Shown: piece after piece, positions 7,950-15,391 of the stretch
Layout: the number at the start of each line of letters is the position of its first letter
Position numbering within the stretch: position 1 is the stretch's first letter
Source: DIGJ01 sp041821315
GTDB taxonomy: Bacteria; Bacillota; Clostridia; Lachnospirales; Lachnospiraceae
Reading direction: 5' to 3'
NCBI GenBank assembly: GCA_041821315.1
Contig: JBGUEO010000014.1
Span: forward strand, 39,826-103,825
DNA: 64,000 nt
Made by a program: the position numbers and the translations under genes
Notes under the pieces: generated by a model
Told to the model about the DNA's origin: nothing
Database searches by the model: none
What the model saw: the letters and a program-made list of their open reading frames with translations, nothing else

Positions 7950-7980
7950 AAGCATTTCAACGCTTGTGACTGAAATGCTT
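7950..7980 (-). terminator. Terminator of the RelBE pair
   Basis: AAGCATTTCA pairs perfectly with TGAAATGCTT around an 11-nt loop. It lies about 30 bp past the relE stop codon. Confidence 0.6.
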
Positions 7981-8011
7981 ATCCTATACTACATAATATT
8001 TTTATGCTTTT

Positions 8012-8329
8012 TTATTTTCTAAGCTGTGAATCGATATCTCTTCCACCATACATAACTCGTACAATTGATACTTTTTCCTGTTTCATATCGGAAATATACA
8101 GTACACAATAATTATCAACTGGCATCATTCTAAGTCCCCGACTTTTCCATGGTTCTTTTTCATATCTATGAAAGCGTTCTGGCATCTGTTCAAGACTGAT
8201 TATACTTTCCTCTAATCGGGCTAACTGTCCGATTGCATTATCAGGCGATTGCAACTCAAAGGCAATATATTCATATATTCCCCTAAGATCTTCATCCACC
8301 TGTTCGGAAACTTCAATCTCAAAAATCAT
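8012..8329 (-). CDS. RelE/ParE-family toxin
   Basis: A 105-residue protein with the ParE/RelE fold pattern: IEVSEQVDEDLRGIYEYIAF at the N terminus, AIGQLARLEESIISLEQMPERF in the middle, and MPVDNYCVLYISD...VSIVRVMYGGRDI at the C-terminal beta sheet. RelE members cut ribosome-bound mRNA and ParE members inhibit gyrase; which applies cannot be told from sequence alone. Its start overlaps the antitoxin stop by four bases (ATGA), the usual coupled arrangement. The pair may stabilise the 4302-9012 module. Confidence 0.85.
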   Translation of the reverse strand: MIFEIEVSEQVDEDLRGIYEYIAFELQSPDNAIGQLARLEESIISLEQMPERFHRYEKEPWKSRGLRMMPVDNYCVLYISDMKQEKVSIVRVMYGGRDIDSQLRK

Positions 8330-8634
8330 AAATTGTAATCCTTTCGGATATCCGCAAATGCCTTAGTTGCCTTTTTTGTACGACCTGCTTTTACATCCGA
8401 ATAACCTTTCTCTAGTTCTTCATTCATACGTTCTTCAGATAGCATACTCATATTGACAGGCTTTGCAGACGGAATCTTCACCTCAAACGGAAGTCCTCCC
8501 TGTAAAATAATCTGTTTATAGAACATATTAATAGCACTGGAGGTTGGAATTCCAAGCGTAGAAAGAATATTTTCTGCCTGTTCTTTTACTTCTGGCTCTA
8601 TTCGTGCATATAAATTAGCTGATTTTGTTGCCAT
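8326..8634 (-). CDS. RelB/DinJ-family antitoxin
   Basis: A 102-residue antitoxin. The N terminus is a ribbon-helix-helix DNA-binding domain of the RelB/DinJ type (NLYARIEPEVKEQAENIL followed by TLGIPTSSAINMFYKQ). The rest is a charged toxin-binding tail with LPFEVKIPSAKP, the hallmark of DinJ/RelB proteins. It should neutralise the toxin encoded immediately downstream and autorepress the operon. A GGAGCG ribosome binding site precedes the ATG. Confidence 0.88.
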   Translation of the reverse strand: MATKSANLYARIEPEVKEQAENILSTLGIPTSSAINMFYKQIILQGGLPFEVKIPSAKPVNMSMLSEERMNEELEKGYSDVKAGRTKKATKAFADIRKDYNL

Positions 8635-8726
8635 AAAACATCGCTCCTTCCAAAATCATAATAATTGTTTTACACCTATATTATATCAATTTGTAAGCAC
8701 AATAGCAATACAGATCTTCATGGCTA

Positions 8727-9012
8727 CTCTTTTACTTTTTGCAAATTTTATATCGAAACAACTGCAAAAAGAACACCTGTTTGTGAGTACATTAATGCTG
8801 TAATTTGTGAGTACACTAAACGTTTTTATCACTTATTTCATGTATAAAAAAACTTAAAAATCAAATTTAAGCCATTTTAAATTTGTGAAAACACCTTTTG
8901 TGGGTACACTTTTCTCTTTGTGCACATTTCACAAATATGAAAAAATAATGGTTTTATTTGGCACACCCACCCCTTTTTTTCGGCTTATAAGTAGAAGGGT
9001 AATTATTCTTAC
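8727..9012. repeat. Right-end module repeat (copy R2), about 285 bp
   Basis: This segment is homologous to 12888-13142: TATCGAAACAAC, the GTGAGTACA boxes, TTTGTGGGTACACTTT, CTTTGTGCA and the terminal CGGCTTATAAGTAGAAGGG. It contains no ORF I can support. Its outer end is the inverse of the boundary at 4302. Confidence 0.8.
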
Positions 9013-9095
9013 AGCGCACTTTGTAAACTTCATTAAAAAAGCATTATCTCCATGATATACGCCAATCAAAAAGACAATGCTTTTTTAAAAAAACC

Positions 9096-9225
9096 TTATA
9101 ACGGCAAACTATCCTCCAAACAAAGCGCCCCCCACCCAAGTTGTGGGTTCGGCCACATATCATAGCCCGGAAGTTGTCTAGCCCCTTTAATTAAATACGC
9201 TTTCACCTTCTGTGCTTGTGTCAAG
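9096..9225 (-). pseudogene. 3' remnant of an S8-family serine peptidase (copy B)
   Basis: The same tail as copy A but with the frame intact: KVKAYLIKGARQLPG.. then PQLGWGALCLEDSLPL and a stop at 9096. The upstream part diverges at TGTGTCAAGATAGG, exactly as in copy A, so copies A and B share one truncation event. Confidence 0.5.
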
Positions 9226-9273
9226 ATAGGACTAAAAAAATTCTTTATATTTTTTCCTTAACGATTTTCAACT

Positions 9274-9748
9274 CACCAAAAAGTACAGTATTTCTGTACC
9301 CTCTGGTGAGTTGAAACTTTTTTGTTTCTGTAGTTTATTTATATGCAAGTGTGATTGTCCAGTATGCTACCAGACAAGATACACCTTTTTCATTTACTCT
9401 ACCCCGTGCATCATCTATGACTAATGCTACGCCATAGACCGGGAAACATGTAAGGTAGGATTGATATCTCCTCACAGCACCACATACCACCCTTTTAAAA
9501 GAACCACTTTCGGTTCCATGTATGCCATGCTCCGGTGCCACCCGGCTGCTTCTTATACAGTTGTTTCATTATCCATCAAAGCTTTGCAATGCATATCAAT
9601 AGCATTACATCTGTCTGGCTTGCTCCGACCTTAGATTCTTCTATTACAATTCTTCGCTTGAATTAGTTCCCCAACAGGTCTATCATCGCAAACTCATGAA
9701 CAGATCACGTTTACTAGCAGAATTAATAACTCTATTCTGGTTTCAACT
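9274..9748. mobile_element. 475-bp insertion inside direct repeat B
   Basis: Relative to copy A, extra DNA lies between two copies of TTTCAACT (9266-9273 and 9741-9748), as expected for a target-site duplication. The left edge carries a strong hairpin: AACTCACCA pairs with TGGTGAGTT, with an inner GTACAG/CTGTAC stem (9270-9312). A minus-strand frame at 9335-9541 (GTG start) includes RYQSYLTCFPVYGVALVIDD but is not recognised and has no ribosome binding site. No transposase is visible. The element type is unknown. Confidence 0.45.
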
Positions 9749-9871
9749 AAGTGTGTTTGATTTTTGTTCCTTACACTCGATATGTAATTTTCAAGGTTCG
9801 GTGCCAAATTCCTTTTCACCAGAACCTCGATTCTGAATACTTTGGCTTTTAGCATGAGGAAATTAATCCTC

Positions 9872-9960
9872 CTACTTATAAGCCGAAAAAACATAGGGGG
9901 TGCGTCACTCTTTGACCAAAGTTTTTTATTTTTGTGAAAGTTGCACAAAATAAATTATCA
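9872..9960. repeat. Module boundary repeat, left-end type (L3)
   Basis: Nearly identical to L2 at 4302: CTACTTATAAGCCGAAAAAA, CATAGGGGGTGCGTCACT, then TTTTTGTGAAAGTTGCACAAA. It is the inverted partner of the boundary at 13111-13142 and encloses the 9872-13142 module. Confidence 0.78.
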
Positions 9961-10008
9961 AACGCTTAAGTTATTAAAATGTAAACACCTCATAGGTTCT
10001 TTCCATCC

Positions 10009-10766
10009 TTAGTTGAATTCGCAGTAAAATTGCTCGTGAAACAGTATCTTTGCCTTTAATAGTTCAAAACTATTTCTTCCGTACATTATTCTTTTGATAA
10101 CTTTTATTTTGTTTACACTGCCTTCAGCTAGTCCATTGTTATATTCATTTTCAATTGCATTTTTTACAGCTTCAACATCTTTCCTAATTCCGTTCACATA
10201 TGTCTGCAACTCTAGAATGTTTAAGGCTTCTAACTTTTGCAGCCATAAGTCAAGTCTTTCAGAATGCTTTGAATATATTATTTCATAAAGCTCTTTAATC
10301 ACTGAATACAATTCAGCTAGTAGCAGATAGCTCTTCAAAACCTGATCATACTGCTCCTTAGTAATTGTATAGACATCATTCAATTTCTTGTATAATAACT
10401 GGGAAAGTGATTTTCGTTGAATATACTCCTTTGGATTTTCTTTTGATCTTCCATCTTGTTCCAATTCAGCATGCCGAATTCGTTCCTTTTGCATAAACAT
10501 ACGTAAAGATGCTACTATTCCATCGTATCCATCTGCCGATATAAGTTCATGTATTTTTTGGTATGTCACGCCTTGCTTTCTTAATTCAATAATATTAGAC
10601 TCATACGGACTTAGCTTATTGGGAATTCTTACATTATAATATCCGTTGACAACAGCATAACTGGGATTTAAATAGTTTTGTTTTGTATTGTTTTATATGT
10701 ATGATGCGTCATCTTTGCTATTTGCTCAATGGGAATCCCTTTACTTGCAAGTTTGACGTTTACGTT
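10009..10766 (-). pseudogene. ISL3-family transposase remnant
   Basis: The frame at 10009-10569 and its upstream extension resemble the C-terminal half of ISL3-type transposases, ending YNNGLAEGSVNKIKVIKRIM then YGRNSFELLKAKIL. Upstream in the same frame come NPSYAVVNGYYNVRIPNKLS and LRKQGVTYQKIHEL. One frame away, further upstream, is LASKGIPIEQIAKMTHHTYK, preceded by a stop near 10770. So the gene is frameshifted near 10680 and lacks its N-terminal zinc-finger part and the first DDE aspartates. It is not functional. It may be what is left of an element that built this module. Confidence 0.7.
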
Positions 10767-10874
10767 TTACACTCTAAATTAGCTTCATCGTCGTAAATTA
10801 AGCATTTTATTGAATGAAATAGATTGCTAAATAATCTTTTAATGTTCGAAATACTAAATTTTTCCAATAACTTA

Positions 10875-10940
10875 ACGTTTAGAACCAAATATTCAACGTT
10901 CATGACAAAAATGAATTTTTTTAACTATTTATGTTAAAAT
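10875..10940 (+). promoter_or_regulatory. AgrA/LytTR-type promoter of the 11041-12274 cassette
   Basis: ACGTTTAGAAC (10875-10885) and ACGTTCATGAC (10896-10906) are spaced 21 bp apart. A -10 box TAAAAT (10935-10940) lies 28 bp after the second repeat. The 16-base core TTCAACGTTCATGACA is identical to the agrBD promoter. The transcript would start near 10947 and reach the ATG at 11041. Confidence 0.7.
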
Positions 10941-11040
10941 ATATTTAGTAGTTATTTAATTCACTTGAAGGAGGGTTGGCTATATTTAAGGAATAATTAC
11001 TTAATGGCCCTAATAAACCTATTAAACCTATGGAGGATAT

Positions 11041-11760
11041 ATGATGAAAAAAGTATTAGGTTTATTTTTAGTATTGGCAATGTTAATTTCTTTTGAAGGC
11101 AATGTAATTCATGCATATGCTCAAGAATCTTACCCAAGTTTGGCTGAATATAAAATAATCTTGACGGAATTAAATGTTCAGTTTGGAACTGAACTTAAAA
11201 TTCCTATTGAAAATGAAGACATTGTTTATGAAAGTTTGAAAAGTAAAACTTTAGATGAATTTCGTATTGAAATGACGAAAATGTGTCAAGCTGCTTTGGA
11301 AATAAAACAGGATTTTATGGATGAAGATGGAAAAATTACAATAGATATGAAAAATGGAACTTTTGAAGTAGGTAAAAACCAAACTTTTTCAGTAAATAAA
11401 ACTCCTATATCCACAAACTCAATAAGAGAACAAGTTACCCAACGATGCAAAATAGAAAAAGATTTATATATAATCAATGTTTTTATGAATGCTGAAATAC
11501 TTAGTGGAACAGGAAACTCAGGTAACTATGTTTATTCTAGCATACTTGGAGTAGGATATACTGATAGTCCTACGAAAGCCTATTTTTTACCTACTTCGCA
11601 TGATGAAAGCTTAAGTTCTAACAAAAAAACGTGTACTATTACTTATTATGGAAATTTAACAACAAAAAGTGGTGTTGTTGTATTACCAGCTGTATCAATT
11701 AGCAAAGTTAAGGTGAATTTTACGGCGGAAGGAACAAATGGAAATGGAACGATTATGTAA
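11041..11760 (+). CDS. Secreted hypothetical protein
   Basis: A 239-residue protein with a clear signal peptide (MMKKVLGLFLVLAMLISFEG, cleavage near HAYAQ). The mature part is an alpha-helical N-terminal region followed by a beta-rich C-terminal half (SSILGVGYTDSP, TCTITYYGNLTTKSGVVVLP) that ends NGNGTIM. There is no Cys lipobox and no known catalytic motif. The ATG follows a GGAGGATAT site. It is the first gene behind the AgrA-type promoter at 10875-10940 and overlaps the next gene by 23 bases. A secreted effector or bacteriocin-like role is inference from the regulation only. Confidence 0.75.
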   Translation: MMKKVLGLFLVLAMLISFEGNVIHAYAQESYPSLAEYKIILTELNVQFGTELKIPIENEDIVYESLKSKTLDEFRIEMTKMCQAALEIKQDFMDEDGKITIDMKNGTFEVGKNQTFSVNKTPISTNSIREQVTQRCKIEKDLYIINVFMNAEILSGTGNSGNYVYSSILGVGYTDSPTKAYFLPTSHDESLSSNKKTCTITYYGNLTTKSGVVVLPAVSISKVKVNFTAEGTNGNGTIM

Positions 11761-12274
11761 AAAATATGTCATAATTATTTGTTTACTATTACTATTTTTG
11801 CTATTTCTTGCCATTATATTAAATATTTTCGACAAAAAAAAAGATAATAACACATCAGTAACTCTTGGACTAAGTAATGAAGCTATTACAAATAATGTAC
11901 TCTCACAGTACAAATCTGAAGAGCATACAATTGATGTAAAAAAAGATGATGAGATAAATATTTCATTAAAACAAAAGGATGAATATCAAAGCTATGTAAT
12001 ATATTTAATAACAGAAAAAATAAGCGAAGACAATAATGACATACATCCATTAAATAGATCTGATAATTTTAATCAATCACCATACCAATTTTTTTTATTT
12101 AAGGAAAAATCCTCATCCATTACAATAAAATTAGATGCCGGAACATATTCAATTTTTTGTATTGGTCAGGATACATCATCTAATTTCTGTAAAATCGAAA
12201 TAAGTATAACAGTTGATAGACTACTAGATGGTAACGATAATGGTACGAAAAACTATCTAATACCTTGCGAATAG
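11738..12274 (+). CDS. Membrane-anchored hypothetical protein
   Basis: A 178-residue protein with one N-terminal transmembrane segment (VIIICLLLLFLLFLAIIL) and an extracellular beta-sandwich-like domain. The domain has DEINISLKQKDEYQSYVIYL and the ending SSITIKLDAGTYSIFCIG, which resembles small ligand-binding or immunity domains. It overlaps and is probably co-translated with the secreted protein upstream. ATG at 11744 is an alternative start. The close pairing of a secreted protein with a membrane-anchored one is what one expects of an effector and its immunity or receptor protein, but no family is recognised. Confidence 0.7.
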   Translation: MEMERLCKKYVIIICLLLLFLLFLAIILNIFDKKKDNNTSVTLGLSNEAITNNVLSQYKSEEHTIDVKKDDEINISLKQKDEYQSYVIYLITEKISEDNNDIHPLNRSDNFNQSPYQFFLFKEKSSSITIKLDAGTYSIFCIGQDTSSNFCKIEISITVDRLLDGNDNGTKNYLIPCE

Positions 12275-12299
12275 CTTTTTGTTGATACAATGTTTTATT

Positions 12300-12347
12300 A
12301 AAACCTCTAAACTGTTGTAAGAAGAACTTACTTAGTTTGGAGGTTTT
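12300..12347 (+). terminator. Terminator of the 11041-12274 cassette
   Basis: AAAACCTCTAAACT pairs with AGTTTGGAGGTTTT (one G-T pair) around a 20-nt loop, followed by a short T-rich stretch. Confidence 0.7.
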
Positions 12348-12875
12348 ATTTATGGCAAGAACCCATCCGAAGCAGTTGTTCGAATTTCCGAACAACTGCT
12401 TCCCTATCCAACTCTGCTTCTTCAAATATATGAGATATATGTTCACTGATATTCGATTTACTCGTTCTTTATATTGATTTATTAATTTTCTTAACTTTCT
12501 TACACTATATTTTTTTAAAGCACATAATTCAATCCAAAAATCTCTGTCTTCCCCTTTGAAATTATCTAATATTAGAATGTGGCATGACCAATTAATCTCT
12601 TTTAGATACTCGCCATATATACTAAACTCTGGATATGCCTCATAGAATTGTATCATCCTATATAACCCACGTCGATTATAGGCCTTATCTTTGATGCCCT
12701 TTTCCTTTAAGCCAACAACTATCTTATTAATAAAGTCAGAGCCAAATATATTTAAAGTCACTCCACTTAATTCTTTTCCAATTTTCCAATATTCGTAGAT
12801 AATATTATCTTCTTTCTGTTTGGAATACTTTCTTAGTCTTTCAATATTTGCAATTACGGTATTTATGGTCTTCAT
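12346..12875 (-). pseudogene. YhcG N-terminal domain (second copy) joined to a RhuM N-terminal fragment
   Basis: From ATG at 12875 (ribosome binding site AAAGGAG) the first ~140 codons duplicate the YhcG/DUF1016 domain at 3035-3847, almost identical over RRGLYRMIQFYEAYPEF. After LINQYK the DNA changes to rhuM sequence. One frame away it reads TSKSNISEHISHIFEEAELD then VVRKF, the RhuM helix-turn-helix block. A one-base deletion in the palindrome GTTGTTCGGAAATTCGAAC shifts the frame again before a stop at 12346. In the YhcG frame, translation would run on antisense into the 11738 gene, which I do not regard as meaningful. Confidence 0.65.
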
Positions 12876-12887
12876 AGCTGCTCCTTT

Positions 12888-13142
12888 ACTTTTTTCAAAT
12901 ATTATATCGAAACAACAGGAAAATGAACACCTATTTGTGAGTACACTGAACGGTTTTATCATATATTTTAGGTATAAAAACAAAGTAAAAATCAACTTTA
13001 AACCCTTTTAAATTTGTAAAAACAGCATTTGTGGGTACACTTTGCTCTTTGTGCATATTTCACAAACAGGAAAAATAGTTATTTTATTTGGCGCACCCCC
13101 TATGTTTTTTCGGCTTATAAGTAGAAGGGTAATTATTCTTAC
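12888..13142. repeat. Right-end module repeat (copy R3)
   Basis: Homologous to 8727-9012, ending GGCGCACCCCCTATG, TTTTTT, CGGCTTATAAGTAGAAGGG. The terminal 45 bp are inverted relative to L3 at 9872, which makes 9872-13142 a module with long imperfect terminal inverted repeats. Confidence 0.8.
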
Positions 13143-13226
13143 ATCGTACATTGAAAACTTCATAAAAAATACATTATCCCCATGATATAAGCCAATCAAA
13201 GAGACAATGCATTTTTACAAATAAAT

Positions 13227-13382
13227 TTATAACGGCAAACTATCCTCCAAACACAGCGCCCCCCACCCCAACTGTGGGTTCGGCCACTCATCATACCCCG
13301 GCAATTGTCTGGCTCCCTTAATCAAATACGCCTTCACCTTCTGTGTGTATAGGTAAGGATCTGCGGAGAACTTTCCCTGATT
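13227..13382 (-). pseudogene. 3' remnant of an S8-family serine peptidase (copy C)
   Basis: The longest of the three tails: GKFSADPYLYTQKVKAYL, then IKGARQLPGYDEWPNPQLGW and GALCLEDSLPL-stop. It runs without a gap into the stop codon of rbsB. Copy C keeps peptidase sequence upstream of the point where copies A and B diverge, so it is probably the parental version. The rest of the gene is missing, replaced by the rbs operon. Confidence 0.55.
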
Positions 13383-14382
13383 ATTCTTTTGTGACCAAGG
13401 TATTTACATTATCCGCTGTAACTAAGCTATTATCAAGAATTACATTTGCTTCTACGTCTTTACCTTGCAAATAATCAAATGCTGTATTTAAAATAGCTTT
13501 TCCTAAGAAAAATGGAGGTTCTGCAATGGTTGCTTCTACTTTCCCGCTCTTGATTGCATCCAGTGTATCATCAATAGCATCACAACCAATCATTGTAATT
13601 TCCTCTAATCTTCCAGCTGCCTCTATTGCCTCTAATGCTCCTAACAGCATCTCATCATTTGCGGCATACAAACCATCTATGTGAGCATTTGCTTGTAAAA
13701 TATTTTCCATGACCGTCATCGCCGTTGCACGATCAAAATCTGCTACTTGGCATGCAACAATTTTCATATCTGGATTTTCTGCAATTATTTCGTTAAATCC
13801 CTTCGAACGATTTTGTGCCACATTTGTTCCCATAATACCTTGTAGTTCAACAATATTTCCTTTTCCACCTAATGTATCTACCAAATACTGTCCAGCAATT
13901 TTCCCAGACTTAATTGCATCATAGCCAATATGGGCAATTACGTCTCCGCCGTTTGACTCACGATCCATTGTAAATACAGGAATTCCCGCATCGTTACAAG
14001 CTTCTACAGAAGCTACAATCGCATCTGAATCACAAGTATCAATAATAATGGCATCCGGATTTTTTGTAATTAAATTTTCAATATCTTTCATTTGTATCGT
14101 AGGGTCATCCTGTGCGTCCGTAATATATAGCTCAATTCCATTCTCATCCGCTGCTTTTTGTACACCATCTTTTACATCGACAAAAAACGGATTTGTCTGT
14201 GTGTTCATGGCTAAGCCAATCACATACTTTTTATCTTCCTGTGTGCTTCCCACGTCAGTACTTTCGCTGTTTTCTTCTGTTACTGCCGCTTCCTTTTCTG
14301 GTGCTTTTGCAGCACATCCAGCTAATAAAGTTGTTCCCATTAGCGTTACCGCCATCATTACTGCTAACATTCTCTTTTTCAT
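13381..14382 (-). CDS. rbsB: Ribose-type sugar ABC transporter substrate-binding lipoprotein
   Basis: A 333-residue periplasmic-binding-protein homologue anchored by a lipobox (TTLLAGC). The mature protein shows the RbsB pattern: KYVIGLAMNTQTNPFFVDV, DPTIQMKDIENLI, FTMDRESNGGDV, GYDAIKSGKIAGQYL and AANDEMLLGALEAI. It captures ribose or a related sugar outside the cell and delivers it to RbsC. It is the last gene of rbsKDACB, 55 bases after rbsC, under the RbsR-type operators at 18297-18340. Exact sugar specificity is inferred from the neighbouring ribokinase and RbsD. Confidence 0.93.
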   Translation of the reverse strand: MKKRMLAVMMAVTLMGTTLLAGCAAKAPEKEAAVTEENSESTDVGSTQEDKKYVIGLAMNTQTNPFFVDVKDGVQKAADENGIELYITDAQDDPTIQMKDIENLITKNPDAIIIDTCDSDAIVASVEACNDAGIPVFTMDRESNGGDVIAHIGYDAIKSGKIAGQYLVDTLGGKGNIVELQGIMGTNVAQNRSKGFNEIIAENPDMKIVACQVADFDRATAMTVMENILQANAHIDGLYAANDEMLLGALEAIEAAGRLEEITMIGCDAIDDTLDAIKSGKVEATIAEPPFFLGKAILNTAFDYLQGKDVEANVILDNSLVTADNVNTLVTKE

Positions 14383-14437
14383 AAATTCTACCTTCCCTTT
14401 CTTTTGCTATCCCAATATCACTACATTGTTGATCTAT

Positions 14438-15391
14438 TTACTCTGCTTTCGCAGATAAATCCTTAACTTTTTTATCCACTAAAACTGCAATCAAAATAAC
14501 GGCGCCTTTCACAATATTGGTTGCATGCGGATTTACATTCATAAGTGTTAGTATGTTATCAATTATTCCCATAATCATAGCACCCACAACGGTTGGTAAT
14601 ACAAATCCAGTTCCACCACTAAGACTGGTTCCACCTAAAATAACCGCTGCAATTGCATCCATTTCGATGCCTTCTCCAGTTGTTGACTGTGCTGATCCCA
14701 AGCGAGCAGTCAAAATAATTGCTGCGATCCCACACATTAGACCATTGATAATATAAACCATCCACTCTGTTTTTTTCGTTGAAATACCAGAGAGTCTTGT
14801 TGCCTCTTTGTTGCCTCCAAATGCATATACGCATCTTCCAAATACCGTTTGTGATAATACATAATGTGCAATAAGAAAAATCAGGAGTAATAAGATTACA
14901 GGAACTGGAATACCTAAAATTGTTCCTTTCCCAATATACTTATACGCATCTATCTTAACAGGAATTGGAGATCCTTTCGTATATACCAAAACGCAGCCTC
15001 TAAGTAATGTCATCATCCCAAGCGTTGAAATAAATGGAGGGATTCCACATTGTGCCACCCAAAACCCATTTACTGTTCCACATACAATTCCGATAACGAT
15101 CGCAGTTACGATCGCATAAAACACATTTCCAGTCGCTGATAATACACCTGACGCCATAACACCAGCCAAACCCATAATGGAACCAACTGATAAATCAATT
15201 CCTCCGGTCAATATAACAAATGTCATTCCACATCCCACAATACCCGCAACTGTAATTTGCTTAAAGACATTAAACAAGTTGTTTACACTTAAAAAGCTTG
15301 GTGATAATATCGATGCAAAAATACAAATTACTAACAATATCATAACGGAACGATATATATTAATCTGATTAATTACTTTATTCTTATTCAT
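14438..15391 (-). CDS. rbsC: Ribose ABC transporter permease
   Basis: A membrane permease of about 317 residues with 8-10 hydrophobic segments and the BPD_transp_2 signature: FVILTGGIDLSVGSIMGLAG, NGFWVAQCGIPPFISTLGM, FGRCVYAFGGNKEATRLSGI and DAIAAVILGGTSLSGG. It forms the channel for the sugar imported with RbsA and RbsB. I start it at the ATG overlapping the rbsA stop (ATGAATAA), the usual coupled arrangement, rather than at an upstream GTG in the same frame. Confidence 0.94.
   Translation of the reverse strand: MNKNKVINQINIYRSVMILLVICIFASILSPSFLSVNNLFNVFKQITVAGIVGCGMTFVILTGGIDLSVGSIMGLAGVMASGVLSATGNVFYAIVTAIVIGIVCGTVNGFWVAQCGIPPFISTLGMMTLLRGCVLVYTKGSPIPVKIDAYKYIGKGTILGIPVPVILLLLIFLIAHYVLSQTVFGRCVYAFGGNKEATRLSGISTKKTEWMVYIINGLMCGIAAIILTARLGSAQSTTGEGIEMDAIAAVILGGTSLSGGTGFVLPTVVGAMIMGIIDNILTLMNVNPHATNIVKGAVILIAVLVDKKVKDLSAKAE

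Larger units (their letters stand above)
9013..9871. repeat. Approximately 400-bp direct repeat, copy B, interrupted by an insertion
   Basis: Second copy of the 3897-4301 segment, at roughly 85% identity by eye, split by the insertion at 9274-9748. Together the copies flank the 4302-9012 module and could recombine to delete or amplify it. Confidence 0.78.

Noticed and set aside
7773..7955. 60-codon minus-strand frame
   Set aside because: It covers the predicted AgrA-type promoter and part of a terminator, has no ribosome binding site, and its composition is that of noncoding DNA.
9335..9541. 68-codon frame in the 475-bp insertion
   Set aside because: GTG start without a ribosome binding site, no recognised family; mentioned only within the insertion.
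9694..9948. 84-codon minus-strand frame
   Set aside because: It lies across direct repeat B and the L3 boundary, and the matching frame in copy A is broken.
12180..12345. C-terminal extension of the second yhcG copy
   Set aside because: It reads antisense through the 11738-12274 gene after a frameshift and has no YhcG or RhuM similarity there.
3857..13142. Interpretation of the boundaries as ends of an intact IS element
   Set aside because: The inverted repeats resemble IS ends, but no matching transposase is present; the ISL3 remnant is incomplete and cannot be tied to these ends.
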